Shown here: one piece after another, positions 1 through 6,606 of the stretch
Numbering within the stretch: the first letter of the stretch is position 1
Layout of the letters: every line of letters begins with the position of its first letter
Assembly (NCBI GenBank): GCA_050999295.1
Contig: JBPCPI010000145.1
Coordinates: 1 to 19,720, forward strand
Reading direction: 5' to 3'
From: JACCQS01 sp050999295
GTDB lineage: Bacteria > Actinomycetota > Actinomycetes > Mycobacteriales > Geodermatophilaceae
Length of the DNA: 19,720 bases
Notes under the pieces: model-generated
Seen by the model: the letters and a program-made list of their open reading frames with translations, nothing else
What the model was told of the DNA's origin: nothing
Database searches by the model: none
Translations under genes and position numbers: made by a program

Positions 1-37
1 GCATAACCGCGAATAGGTGGTCTGTTCGTTGCCCGCT

Positions 38-841
38 TCACGTGCTTTCGACCACCCTTCCGTGATCCAGCCGGAGGAGATGGTCTGCGATCGCAACCAC
101 CCGTGGGTCGTGCGAGGAGATCACGAACGCCACCCCTTCGGCGCGCAGATCACCAAACGCCTCCAGGACCCGATCGGCTGCTGCCGAGTCCAGTTCGGCA
201 GTGGGCTCGTCGGCGATCACGATCGCCGGGTGCCCGATCACGGCGCAGGCCGCGGCCAGCCGCTGCTGCTCACCACCGGAGAGCTGGTGCGGGGTATGGC
301 GCAGCCGATGATCCAGGCCGAGGACTCTGAGCAGCCGCTCGATCTCATCGGCCCCCGCACGAATCCCGCGCAGTCGGGAGGCGAGCTTCACCTGCTCGCG
401 AGCGGGCAGATAGTCGAGCAGGTTGTCGACCGGGTTCTGGAACATGTACGAGACCGAGGCCCGTCGAAGAGCCCGGCGTTGGCGGACCCGCAGTGCCGCG
501 ACGTCACGGCCCTCGACCAGTACCGAGCCCGAGGTCGGCCGGTCCACGCAGGCAAGAATTCTGAGCAACGAGGACTTGCCTGATCCTGACGGGCCGGCGA
601 TCGCGGTGATCCGCCCGCGCGGGAACGCCTTGGAAACGTCCACCAGAGCGTTCACCTGCTCGGTCACCGTGCGATAGACCTTGCCAACGCCGAGTACGGA
701 CGCGGCGGCGCCATGAGCTTCGGAGTCGATCAGTAAGGGCCCAACCTCGTCACCTGAGTCGCGGCCATCAGCCTTCTCGTCGAATGACGAGTCGTCCCAA
801 TGGAATTCCCAGGGAGAGCCCGGGGGCCGGTCATTCGCCAA
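38..841 (-). CDS. ABC transporter ATP-binding protein, LolD/MacB-type partner of an FtsX permease
   Basis: ATPase of a MacB/LolCDE-like (type VII) ABC system that powers conformational change of the adjacent FtsX-family permease at the inner face of the membrane. Using the chosen start (267 aa), Walker A is GPSGSGKSS at about 83-91, the Q-loop glutamine is in FQNP at 135, the signature is LSGGE at 187-191, Walker B ends in ADEPTAELD with D211/E212, and the switch His is in SSHD at 244. All nucleotide-binding residues are intact. The start is uncertain: the only in-frame ATGs (871, 904) lie deep inside the permease gene. A TTG at 841 has GGAGGTG seven bases upstream and overlaps the permease end by 11 bases, so I prefer it. 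The GGAGGTG also encodes conserved permease residues, so it may be coincidental. The first 45 or so residues are an acidic, low-complexity extension ahead of the usual ABC start. Substrate unknown. Confidence 0.9.
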   Translation of the reverse strand: MANDRPPGSPWEFHWDDSSFDEKADGRDSGDEVGPLLIDSEAHGAAASVLGVGKVYRTVTEQVNALVDVSKAFPRGRITAIAGPSGSGKSSLLRILACVDRPTSGSVLVEGRDVAALRVRQRRALRRASVSYMFQNPVDNLLDYLPAREQVKLASRLRGIRAGADEIERLLRVLGLDHRLRHTPHQLSGGEQQRLAAACAVIGHPAIVIADEPTAELDSAAADRVLEAFGDLRAEGVAFVISSHDPRVVAIADHLLRLDHGRVVEST

Positions 842-3632
842 GGCGAAGCACCTCCGCAGGGTTGGCGGCATCGGTTCGCCGCTGCGCGTACACCGATGTC
901 GCAAGCGCCACCACGACGGCTGCTGCTGCGATGGCAGCCAGCGTGATCCACGGGATGGTCAGCAGCGGACTCGGCTCCCGGATCGGGTCCACGTCCAACT
1001 GCCGGTAGGCCATGGCGATGGCAGCGGCGGCCAGGCCCGTGCCTACGGCGCCAGCAACGACGAGCACGCTCCCGAGTTCGACGAGCAGCGAGCGGAAGTG
1101 GGTCAGGCGGGACAGTCCCATCCGCCGGGCCATCGCATAGGAAGCAGTGCGCTTTCGTTGGCGGGTCTCGAGATAGAGCAGCAGGCCGCCGATCGCGATC
1201 ACGCCGACGAAGGCAGCGAGGGCCTGCAAGTACCCGAACGTCCACGAGACGCCCAGGAAGTTGGCCAATTCGAAGACCTCAGCCGTCGTGAACACCCGGA
1301 ACAGTCTGGCCTCCTGCTCGCGGATCTCCGCCGCTGCAGGTTCTGGATCCTCGTTCGTCCAGATCTCGTACCGCAGCTGCGCGGACTGCGGAGCGCGCCC
1401 GCCGATCACCTCGTCGTCCAGCAGGATCAGCGGCTCGTCCGATCGTCTCCCGGGTAGGACATCCGCGACCGCGACGACATCGACCTCCAGGACGAGTCCC
1501 CGAGAGTCGTCACCGAGGACCATCTCCGTAGGTCCGAGCGGCACGCCGCCCGCCGCGATCACCGGGATGCGGTCGCCGGTCGGGTCCGACAGCATCTCCA
1601 GCATCGCTTCGAGATCCTGCTCGGCGAAGCTGTCCTCCCAGTACGCCACGCTCGCGAAATCCCCAGGATCGACGCCCAAGGCGCTGGCCTCGGCTCCGTC
1701 GATGAACGCGTCCTGGTAGCGCGCCACCAGAGTTCCGGCTGCATCCGCCGCTGGCGTCGCGGTCATGTCTCCGTACGTCGTCACCGCCCGCTGCGCCCCG
1801 ACGCTGACCAGAGCCTTGCTTTCGACAGTCCGCTGACTGGAGGCGGTCAGGGTCGCCGAGTAGGTCAGGACAGCAATCGGCAGGCAGAGTGCGGCCAGCA
1901 AGCTCGCGCTCACGACCCGGTTGGCAGTCAGTTGGTTCACCGCGACGAACGCTGCTGGGGACCAAGCGTGGGCTCGGCGGCGCAGGGCAGGCAGGACGGC
2001 CACGATCAGCCGTACGACCAGCACTGCCGCTCCGGCGAGGAAGAGCAGCGGGAAGGTGACCAGAAGCCCGTTGACCTGCGCGACCGAGCCGTCGAAGACC
2101 ACGGCGTCCTCACCGCGCAGTTGCCACCACAGATACCCCGCTACACCGAGCAGGATCAGTTCGTACGGGATCATGCTCAGCCGAGAACGCTTGTGCCCGA
2201 CCGGTTTCTCGGTGAAGTTGCGCGACCGAACGCCGGCCACCGCCGACAGGAGGATCAGGCCGAGCACGAAGCCCGCGACCGTTGTGAGGATGGCGCTGCG
2301 CAGCGCGTCGGGATCGAGGTCATCGGCCGGACCGGCCAACGCGGTCAGGCCGCGGGCCAGGTAGTAGCCGGCCAGGGTTCCCAGCGCGGCCGGGATCACC
2401 AACTCCAGGGCTGCCTTCATCGCCAGCGCGCCGGGCCCCACCCCGCGCGAGGACAGCAGCCGCACCTCGCGTAGCCGGCGGTCGGCCCAGTAGCTGCCGG
2501 CCGCAGCGACGAGCAGCAGGGCAAGGACCGTGCCGGCGATCGCGGTCGGGATGACCGGCCCGCGCAGGCCGTTCTCCAGGCGCTGGGAGCGGTCGATCAG
2601 CCGACCGAGTTCCTCGCTCTGGAAGCTCTGCGGGAAGTCGCGGGTGTCCCTGGAGATGGTGCTCGCCTCGTGCAGGGCGGCGTTCTGCCGGGCCAGGAGA
2701 TCGGTGGCCGAGGTATGTGTCACGGTGTCCGGATCGACCGGGACCTCCCACATCCGCGTGGCGGTCTCGAGGTCGAAAGGACTGAAGCCCCCTCTGGCGG
2801 TCGCCACTGCGGTGTCGTGCGCGTTGGCCAGGGTGTAGAAGGTGGCCTCGTCGGTCGCGATCACGATGTCGGGAGGCGGGGTGTTGGCGTTGGTGTCGTT
2901 GTTGAACAGGCTGCTGTAGGAACACCAGAACGGGCGTACCGGCTCGTCGTAGAGGTTCTGATAGACGCCGACGACCGGCACGGTGGCCCCATCGACCTCC
3001 AACGTGTCACCGACACCGACCCCTGCGTAGTCAGCGGTGAAGGACGGCACATAGATTCCGTTGCCGGGTCCGGAGTCCAGCACGCTGATCTGGTCGGTGG
3101 CACCGGGTCGATAGAACGCCCGTACGGGAGGGGCGTTGCCTCCGGCCGGCGTCTGGCCGCCTTGAGTCAGCGACGACCCGGCGCCAATGAAAACCGGGTT
3201 GCTGTCCATTCCCTGCCGGGCCAGGGCTTCGGGATATGCCTGGTCGGTCTGCGGCGTGAACTCGGGCGGGAACTCAGCGTTGCCCCCAAGGTAGGTGGTC
3301 GTTCCGATCATCGGGTACGCGGCGTTCGGGCACCGGTCGTTGATCTGCTGCTGGAGCGAAGCCGAACTCGCCGAGGACAGGAACAACGCCGCAGAGGCCG
3401 CGGCGCAGGCGAGGATGGCCGCGGCCACGGCGACGGCGAAGAACGCGCCGGGCTGGCGCAGGCCGAGCATCGGCGCGCGTACCCACGGCGGGAGAAGCAA
3501 CAGGCCACGCGCTGTACGCGGTGGCCGGCTGTCCCGGCCGCCACCGTCGGTCGCCGGACAGGGTTGGGTGGGAACGGGTTTCTCACCGGTCGTGGCCGGC
3601 CCGCCCGCCCGATCCTCGACGATGGTCGGCAC
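831..3632 (-). CDS. FtsX-family ABC transporter permease, two FtsX domains, ten predicted TM helices
   Basis: Large permease (933 aa) of an FtsX/MacB-like ABC system. Predicted helices lie near residues 63-88, 360-381, 409-431, 446-468, 487-504, 520-548, 574-596, 799-821, 848-877 and 890-915. Two extracytoplasmic domains (about 90-355 and 600-795) separate them. The cytosolic turns RRLREVRLLSSRGVGPGAL and RKRTASYAMARRMGLSR are typical of FtsX domains, and the C-terminus NPAEVLRLGE is the usual ending. Two cysteines in the first ectodomain (C101, C237) could form a disulfide. The start is a GTG preceded by GGAGGTG with six bases between; the frame stays open upstream to 4271 but that part is antisense to the neighbouring methyltransferase and is not credible. 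The N-terminal 60 residues are Pro/Gly/Arg-rich and poorly constrained, so an ATG at 3647 or 3689 is possible. It overlaps the ATPase gene, implying co-translation. No lipoprotein or two-component partner is visible in the window, so the substrate is unknown. Confidence 0.88.
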   Translation of the reverse strand: MPTIVEDRAGGPATTGEKPVPTQPCPATDGGGRDSRPPRTARGLLLLPPWVRAPMLGLRQPGAFFAVAVAAAILACAAASAALFLSSASSASLQQQINDRCPNAAYPMIGTTTYLGGNAEFPPEFTPQTDQAYPEALARQGMDSNPVFIGAGSSLTQGGQTPAGGNAPPVRAFYRPGATDQISVLDSGPGNGIYVPSFTADYAGVGVGDTLEVDGATVPVVGVYQNLYDEPVRPFWCSYSSLFNNDTNANTPPPDIVIATDEATFYTLANAHDTAVATARGGFSPFDLETATRMWEVPVDPDTVTHTSATDLLARQNAALHEASTISRDTRDFPQSFQSEELGRLIDRSQRLENGLRGPVIPTAIAGTVLALLLVAAAGSYWADRRLREVRLLSSRGVGPGALAMKAALELVIPAALGTLAGYYLARGLTALAGPADDLDPDALRSAILTTVAGFVLGLILLSAVAGVRSRNFTEKPVGHKRSRLSMIPYELILLGVAGYLWWQLRGEDAVVFDGSVAQVNGLLVTFPLLFLAGAAVLVVRLIVAVLPALRRRAHAWSPAAFVAVNQLTANRVVSASLLAALCLPIAVLTYSATLTASSQRTVESKALVSVGAQRAVTTYGDMTATPAADAAGTLVARYQDAFIDGAEASALGVDPGDFASVAYWEDSFAEQDLEAMLEMLSDPTGDRIPVIAAGGVPLGPTEMVLGDDSRGLVLEVDVVAVADVLPGRRSDEPLILLDDEVIGGRAPQSAQLRYEIWTNEDPEPAAAEIREQEARLFRVFTTAEVFELANFLGVSWTFGYLQALAAFVGVIAIGGLLLYLETRQRKRTASYAMARRMGLSRLTHFRSLLVELGSVLVVAGAVGTGLAAAAIAMAYRQLDVDPIREPSPLLTIPWITLAAIAAAAVVVALATSVYAQRRTDAANPAEVLRLGE

Positions 3633-3806
3633 CGGCCACCTCCGCATTTCCGCGCATCCCGGCGCCGACCGGCCTCGTCGCCGGAGCATCCCAGTATCGG
3701 AGAGAATACGGCCGCGGCCCCAACTCGGTGTCCAGCCTGTGATCAACCTGTGACCCGTTCCGCCCGAGGTTGAGTTCGCCCTGCCCCGCCAGGGCAGGAT
3801 GACTCC
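3633..3806. other. Divergent intergenic region between FtsX permease and SpoU methyltransferase
   Basis: These 174 bases separate two divergently transcribed genes and must hold both promoters and leaders. I see no convincing -35/-10 pair in either direction. Two short Pro/Arg-rich open frames cross it but have no ribosome binding site. Short copies of CCTGTGA (CCTGTGATCAACCTGTGACC) lie near 3735-3754 and could be operator half-sites, but this is weak. Confidence 0.4.
3778..3797 (+). promoter_or_regulatory. Leader hairpin overlapping the ribosome binding site of the SpoU methyltransferase gene
   Basis: The leader can fold two mutually exclusive ways: GCCCTG (3778-3783) with CAGGGC (3790-3795), or CTGCCC (3781-3786) with GGGCAG (3792-3797). 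The ribosome binding site CAGGA (3795-3799) sits at the right edge, so the second fold hides part of it. It lies 7 bases before the GTG start. Whether this controls translation is inference. Confidence 0.35.
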
Positions 3807-4739
3807 GTGGCGACCCAGAACCCGATCGAGATCCGCGACCCGGCCGATCGTCGGCTCGACGACTTCCGCGATCTCACAACTGCTGACCGCCGGCCCGACC
3901 GCCCAGGCGGGCGCGGGCTGGTTATCGCCGAAGGGGTGCCGGTCGTGCAGCGGCTGCTCGCCTCGCCGTACCGGCTCCGAGCGGTCCTTGGAGTGGCCTC
4001 GCGGATCGAGGCGCTGGCCACCGAGCTCGCCGGCGTCTGGGCGCTGGTGTACGCGGCCGCGGCCGAGGTGATGGCCGAGGTGGTCGGCTTCCACCTCAAC
4101 CGCGGTGTGCTGGCCAGCGCCGACCGGCTGCCGATGCAATCGGTCGAGGATCTGACCGGGTCGGCGAGACGCATCGCGGTGCTCGAAGGGGTCAACGACC
4201 ACGAGAACCTCGGGTCGATCTTCCGGAACGCGGCCGCGCTGGGCGTGGACGCGGTGCTGCTCGGGCCCCATTGCGCCGATCCGCTATATCGCCGCGCCGT
4301 ACGGGTCTCGATGGGGCACGTGCTCGCAGTGCCGTTCACCGAATTCGCCAGCTCACCTGCTTTTTTGCCCGGCCAGCGTTGCGGGTCCGGGCCGTACGGG
4401 GCCGCCGGTTCCGACAAGAGTCCGGGCGCGCCTTCGGCGGCGTTCTCGGCCTGGCCGGGGGCCATCTCTGCGCTGCAAGCCCTCGGGTTTGCGGTGTTGG
4501 CTTTGACGCCCAGCATGAACGCGGTCGCGCTGCGCGACGTAGCCCCCGCCACACACCGGCCTACCGCGGTCCTCGTCGGCGCCGAGGGGCCTGGACTGAG
4601 TCAGGAGGCGCTGGATTTGGCCGACCTCCGGGTACGGATTCCGATGCGGCCCGGAGTGGACTCGCTGAACGTCGCCACCGTGGCCGCGATCGCCTTCGCC
4701 CACCTCGCCGAGGATCTCCGACCAGAACCATCCGAGTGA
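3807..4739 (+). CDS. SpoU/TrmH-family RNA 2'-O-ribose methyltransferase with an inserted repeat-encoded segment
   Basis: SAM-dependent knotted (SPOUT) methyltransferase that methylates a ribose 2'-OH in rRNA or tRNA; the exact target cannot be read from sequence. It has 310 aa. The N-terminal RNA-binding part is about 1-115. SpoU motif 1 is NDHENLGSIFRNA at 130-142, motif 2 is LVGAEGPGLSQEAL at 256-269, and motif 3 is IPMRPGVDSLNVATVAAI at 278-295; the key Asn, Arg, Glu and Ser/Asn residues are present. Residues about 184-212 are unlike the family and match the translated reverse complement of the dispersed repeat found elsewhere in this window. Without them the protein would be about 282 aa, close to relatives. 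The insert falls in the loop between the strand ending VPFTEF and the helix starting WPGAISAL, away from the knot, so the enzyme may still work (inference). GTG start with AGGA seven bases before it. Confidence 0.9.
   Translation: MATQNPIEIRDPADRRLDDFRDLTTADRRPDRPGGRGLVIAEGVPVVQRLLASPYRLRAVLGVASRIEALATELAGVWALVYAAAAEVMAEVVGFHLNRGVLASADRLPMQSVEDLTGSARRIAVLEGVNDHENLGSIFRNAAALGVDAVLLGPHCADPLYRRAVRVSMGHVLAVPFTEFASSPAFLPGQRCGSGPYGAAGSDKSPGAPSAAFSAWPGAISALQALGFAVLALTPSMNAVALRDVAPATHRPTAVLVGAEGPGLSQEALDLADLRVRIPMRPGVDSLNVATVAAIAFAHLAEDLRPEPSE
4360..4441 (-). repeat. Dispersed ~80-bp repeat, copy inside the SpoU methyltransferase coding sequence
   Basis: Read on the minus strand, this segment runs GCCGCCGAAGG, then CGCGCCCGGACTCTTGTCGG, then GCCCCGTACGGCCC, then CGCTGGCCGGG and an A-rich end. 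It matches the units near citA/pdxH with only scattered substitutions. The spacing from GGACT to the end of GGCCGG is the same as in the second tandem unit (54 bases). It contributes no stop codon and keeps the host gene in frame. No clear target-site duplication flanks it. Confidence 0.85.
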
Positions 4740-4777
4740 AGGGCGCCTTGTGCCAATACAAGGGCACCTTCACTCGG
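4732..4777 (+). terminator. Long hairpin overlapping the methyltransferase stop codon, likely terminator
   Basis: Two 20-base arms (4732-4751 and 4758-4777) pair at 17 of 20 positions around a six-base loop GCCAAT; the three mismatches are contiguous in mid-stem. The left arm contains the TGA stop at 4737-4739. There is no T-run after it, as is common for actinobacterial hairpin terminators. The near-perfect outer stem (CCGAGTGAAGG / CCTTCACTCGG) could also be a mobile palindromic repeat. Confidence 0.6.
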
Positions 4778-4938
4778 AAAGTTAAGTGCGATCGCGGAGG
4801 ACAAATCGCCCGTCGGCCAGGGGCGACCGCGCAGCGCATGCGGTCGCTTTGCTCACCGCCATTCGGCGCGCATCGCTGCGATAATGGGCCAGCCCGGACC
4901 CGACCCGGGGGCCCGTCACCGAACCCACAGGGAGTCGC
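4740..4938 (+). promoter_or_regulatory. Leader and promoter region of the malate synthase/glycolate oxidase cluster
   Basis: After the hairpin this region holds an 8-bp palindrome GCGATCGC (4788-4795) and a perfect 8-bp inverted repeat GCGACCGC/GCGGTCGC (4823-4830 and 4840-4847) with a nine-base spacer. A possible extended -10, TGCGATAAT (hexamer 4880-4885), lies about 55 bases before the aceB start; no good -35 is spaced 17 bases upstream. The inverted repeat sits about 33 bases ahead of that -10, where an activator or repressor could bind. Alternatively it is a second terminator stem followed by CTTTGCTC. The region also separates this cluster's transcription from the upstream gene. Confidence 0.4.
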
Positions 4939-6549
4939 ATGAGCAGCGTGCCGGACATGGACGGCCTGGAGATCACCGGAGCCACCGGCGAGCGTTTCGA
5001 GGAGGTGCTGACCTCCGATGCGCTCAGCCTGATCGCCCTGCTGCACCGAGAGCTGAACGCCCGACGCCTCGAACTCCTCGCCGCTCGCGTCCAGCGCCAA
5101 CAGGCGCTGGCCGACGGCGGGACCCTCGACTTCCTGCCCGAGACCCGCGGCGTGCGCGAGGACAACTCCTGGCAGGTCGCCCCGCCCGCGCCTGGCCTGG
5201 TGGACCGACGCGTGGAGATCACCGGCCCGACCGACCGCAAGATGACGATCAATGCTTTGAACTCCGGGGCGAAGGTTTGGCTGGCCGACCAGGAGGATGC
5301 CAACTCCCCACTGTGGGAGAACGTCGTGGGCGGCCCGCTCAACCTCAAGGACGCCATCGACGCGACGATCGACTTCACCTCGGCGGAGGGCAAGAAGTAC
5401 GCGCTCAAGCCGGCCGAGGAACTGGCCACAATCGTCGTACGCCCACGCGGCTGGCACCTGCCCGAGAAGCACCTCCTCGTAGACGGGGAGCAGACCTCCG
5501 GCAGCCTCGTGGACTTCGCCCTCTACCTCGCCGCCTGTGGGCGAAAGCAGATCGACCGAGGCCAGGGGCCGTACTTCTACCTGCCGAAGATGGAGAGCCA
5601 TCTCGAGGCGCGGCTGTGGAACGACGCCTTCGTCCTCGCCCAGGAGCACCTCGGCATTCCCCGCGGCACGATCCGGGCGACCTGCCTGATCGAGACCTAC
5701 CCGGCCGCCTTCGAGATGGAGGAGATCCTCTACGAGTTGCGTGAGCACTCGGCGGGCCTGAATGCCGGGCGCTGGGACTACATGTTCAGCGTCATCAAGA
5801 GCTTTCGGACCCGCGGCAAGGAGTTCCTGCTGCCCGACCGCAACTCGGTGACGATGACCGTGCCGTTCATGCGGGCCTACACCGAATTGCTCGTCCGGAC
5901 CTGCCACAAGCGGGGCGCGCACGCGATCGGCGGCATGTCGGCGTTCATCCCGAGCAAGGACCCAGAGGTCAACGAGGCGGCCTTCGCGAAGGTCAAGGAC
6001 GACAAGACGCGGGAGGCCGGCGACGGCTTCGACGGCTCCTGGGTCGCGCACCCGGGGATGGTGGCCACCTGCCGGGAGGTCTTCGACGCTGTACTCGGCG
6101 AGCGTCCGAACCAGTTCGACAACCTGCGCGAGGACGTCAACGTCACGGCTGCCCAGCTGCTCGATGTGGCCTCGACGCCGGGGGAGATCACCGAGGCCGG
6201 CCTGCGCAGCAATGTGAGCGTCGGGATCCAGTACGTCGAGTCGTGGCTGCGCGGGTCCGGTGCGGTCGGCATCAACAACCTGATGGAGGACGCCGCCACC
6301 GCTGAGATCTCCCGGTCCCAGATCTGGCAATGGATCAACAACGAGGTGCAGCTCTCGAACGGGGTGACCGTCACCCGGGAGCTCGTCGAACAGGTGGTCG
6401 AGGAGGAGATGGCCAAGATCCGAGAGGAACGGGGCGAGGCGTTCGACAGCGGGCGCTGGGACGACGCCAGGGCCACCTTCACCGAGATGGCGCTCGCCCA
6501 CGAGTACGTCGACTTCCTCACCCTGCCTGCCTACGAGCGCATGCCATGA
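4939..6549 (+). CDS. aceB: Malate synthase A
   Basis: Condenses glyoxylate with acetyl-CoA and water to give malate and CoA (cytosolic, Mg2+-dependent), the last step of the glyoxylate bypass and of glycolate use. At 536 aa it has the length of the short A isoform rather than the ~720-aa G form. The family signature REHSAGLNAGRWDYMF lies at 268-283 and matches the known pattern at every position. Also visible are the conserved RPRGWHLPEKH (about 168-178), which includes the Arg expected in the active site, IGGMSAFIPS, ISRSQIWQW and the C-terminal DFLTLPAYERMP. ATG start with AGGGA five bases upstream. It stands first in a run with glcD, glcE and glcF, so its substrate glyoxylate would come directly from the downstream enzymes. 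No isocitrate lyase is in the window. Confidence 0.97.
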   Translation: MSSVPDMDGLEITGATGERFEEVLTSDALSLIALLHRELNARRLELLAARVQRQQALADGGTLDFLPETRGVREDNSWQVAPPAPGLVDRRVEITGPTDRKMTINALNSGAKVWLADQEDANSPLWENVVGGPLNLKDAIDATIDFTSAEGKKYALKPAEELATIVVRPRGWHLPEKHLLVDGEQTSGSLVDFALYLAACGRKQIDRGQGPYFYLPKMESHLEARLWNDAFVLAQEHLGIPRGTIRATCLIETYPAAFEMEEILYELREHSAGLNAGRWDYMFSVIKSFRTRGKEFLLPDRNSVTMTVPFMRAYTELLVRTCHKRGAHAIGGMSAFIPSKDPEVNEAAFAKVKDDKTREAGDGFDGSWVAHPGMVATCREVFDAVLGERPNQFDNLREDVNVTAAQLLDVASTPGEITEAGLRSNVSVGIQYVESWLRGSGAVGINNLMEDAATAEISRSQIWQWINNEVQLSNGVTVTRELVEQVVEEEMAKIREERGEAFDSGRWDDARATFTEMALAHEYVDFLTLPAYERMP

Positions 6550-6606
6550 AGGGCGAAGCCCGGGGGTCAACCTTGGCTGGGGTAAGTCAGCCATGAAGGG
6601 CTTCCC
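6550..6606 (+). promoter_or_regulatory. aceB-glcD intercistronic segment with direct repeat and hairpin
   Basis: The 57-base gap contains one copy of a 12-bp direct repeat GCCATGAAGGGC at 6590-6601; the other copy (6543-6554) spans the aceB stop codon. A 6-bp stem TGGCTG/CAGCCA (6574-6579, 6588-6593) precedes the GAAGGG that serves as ribosome binding site for glcD. GAAGCCC (6555-6561) can also pair with GGGCTTC (6598-6604), which would cover that site. It may tune the aceB to glcD ratio; this is inference. Confidence 0.35.

Noticed and set aside
1..37. Start of another gene at the left edge (ATG on the minus strand at 4)
   Set aside because: Only four bases would be inside the window and no ribosome binding site precedes it, so there is nothing to support it.
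3633..4271. Upstream extension of the FtsX permease frame into the SpoU gene
   Set aside because: The extension is antisense to conserved coding sequence, and a better start with GGAGGTG lies at 3632.
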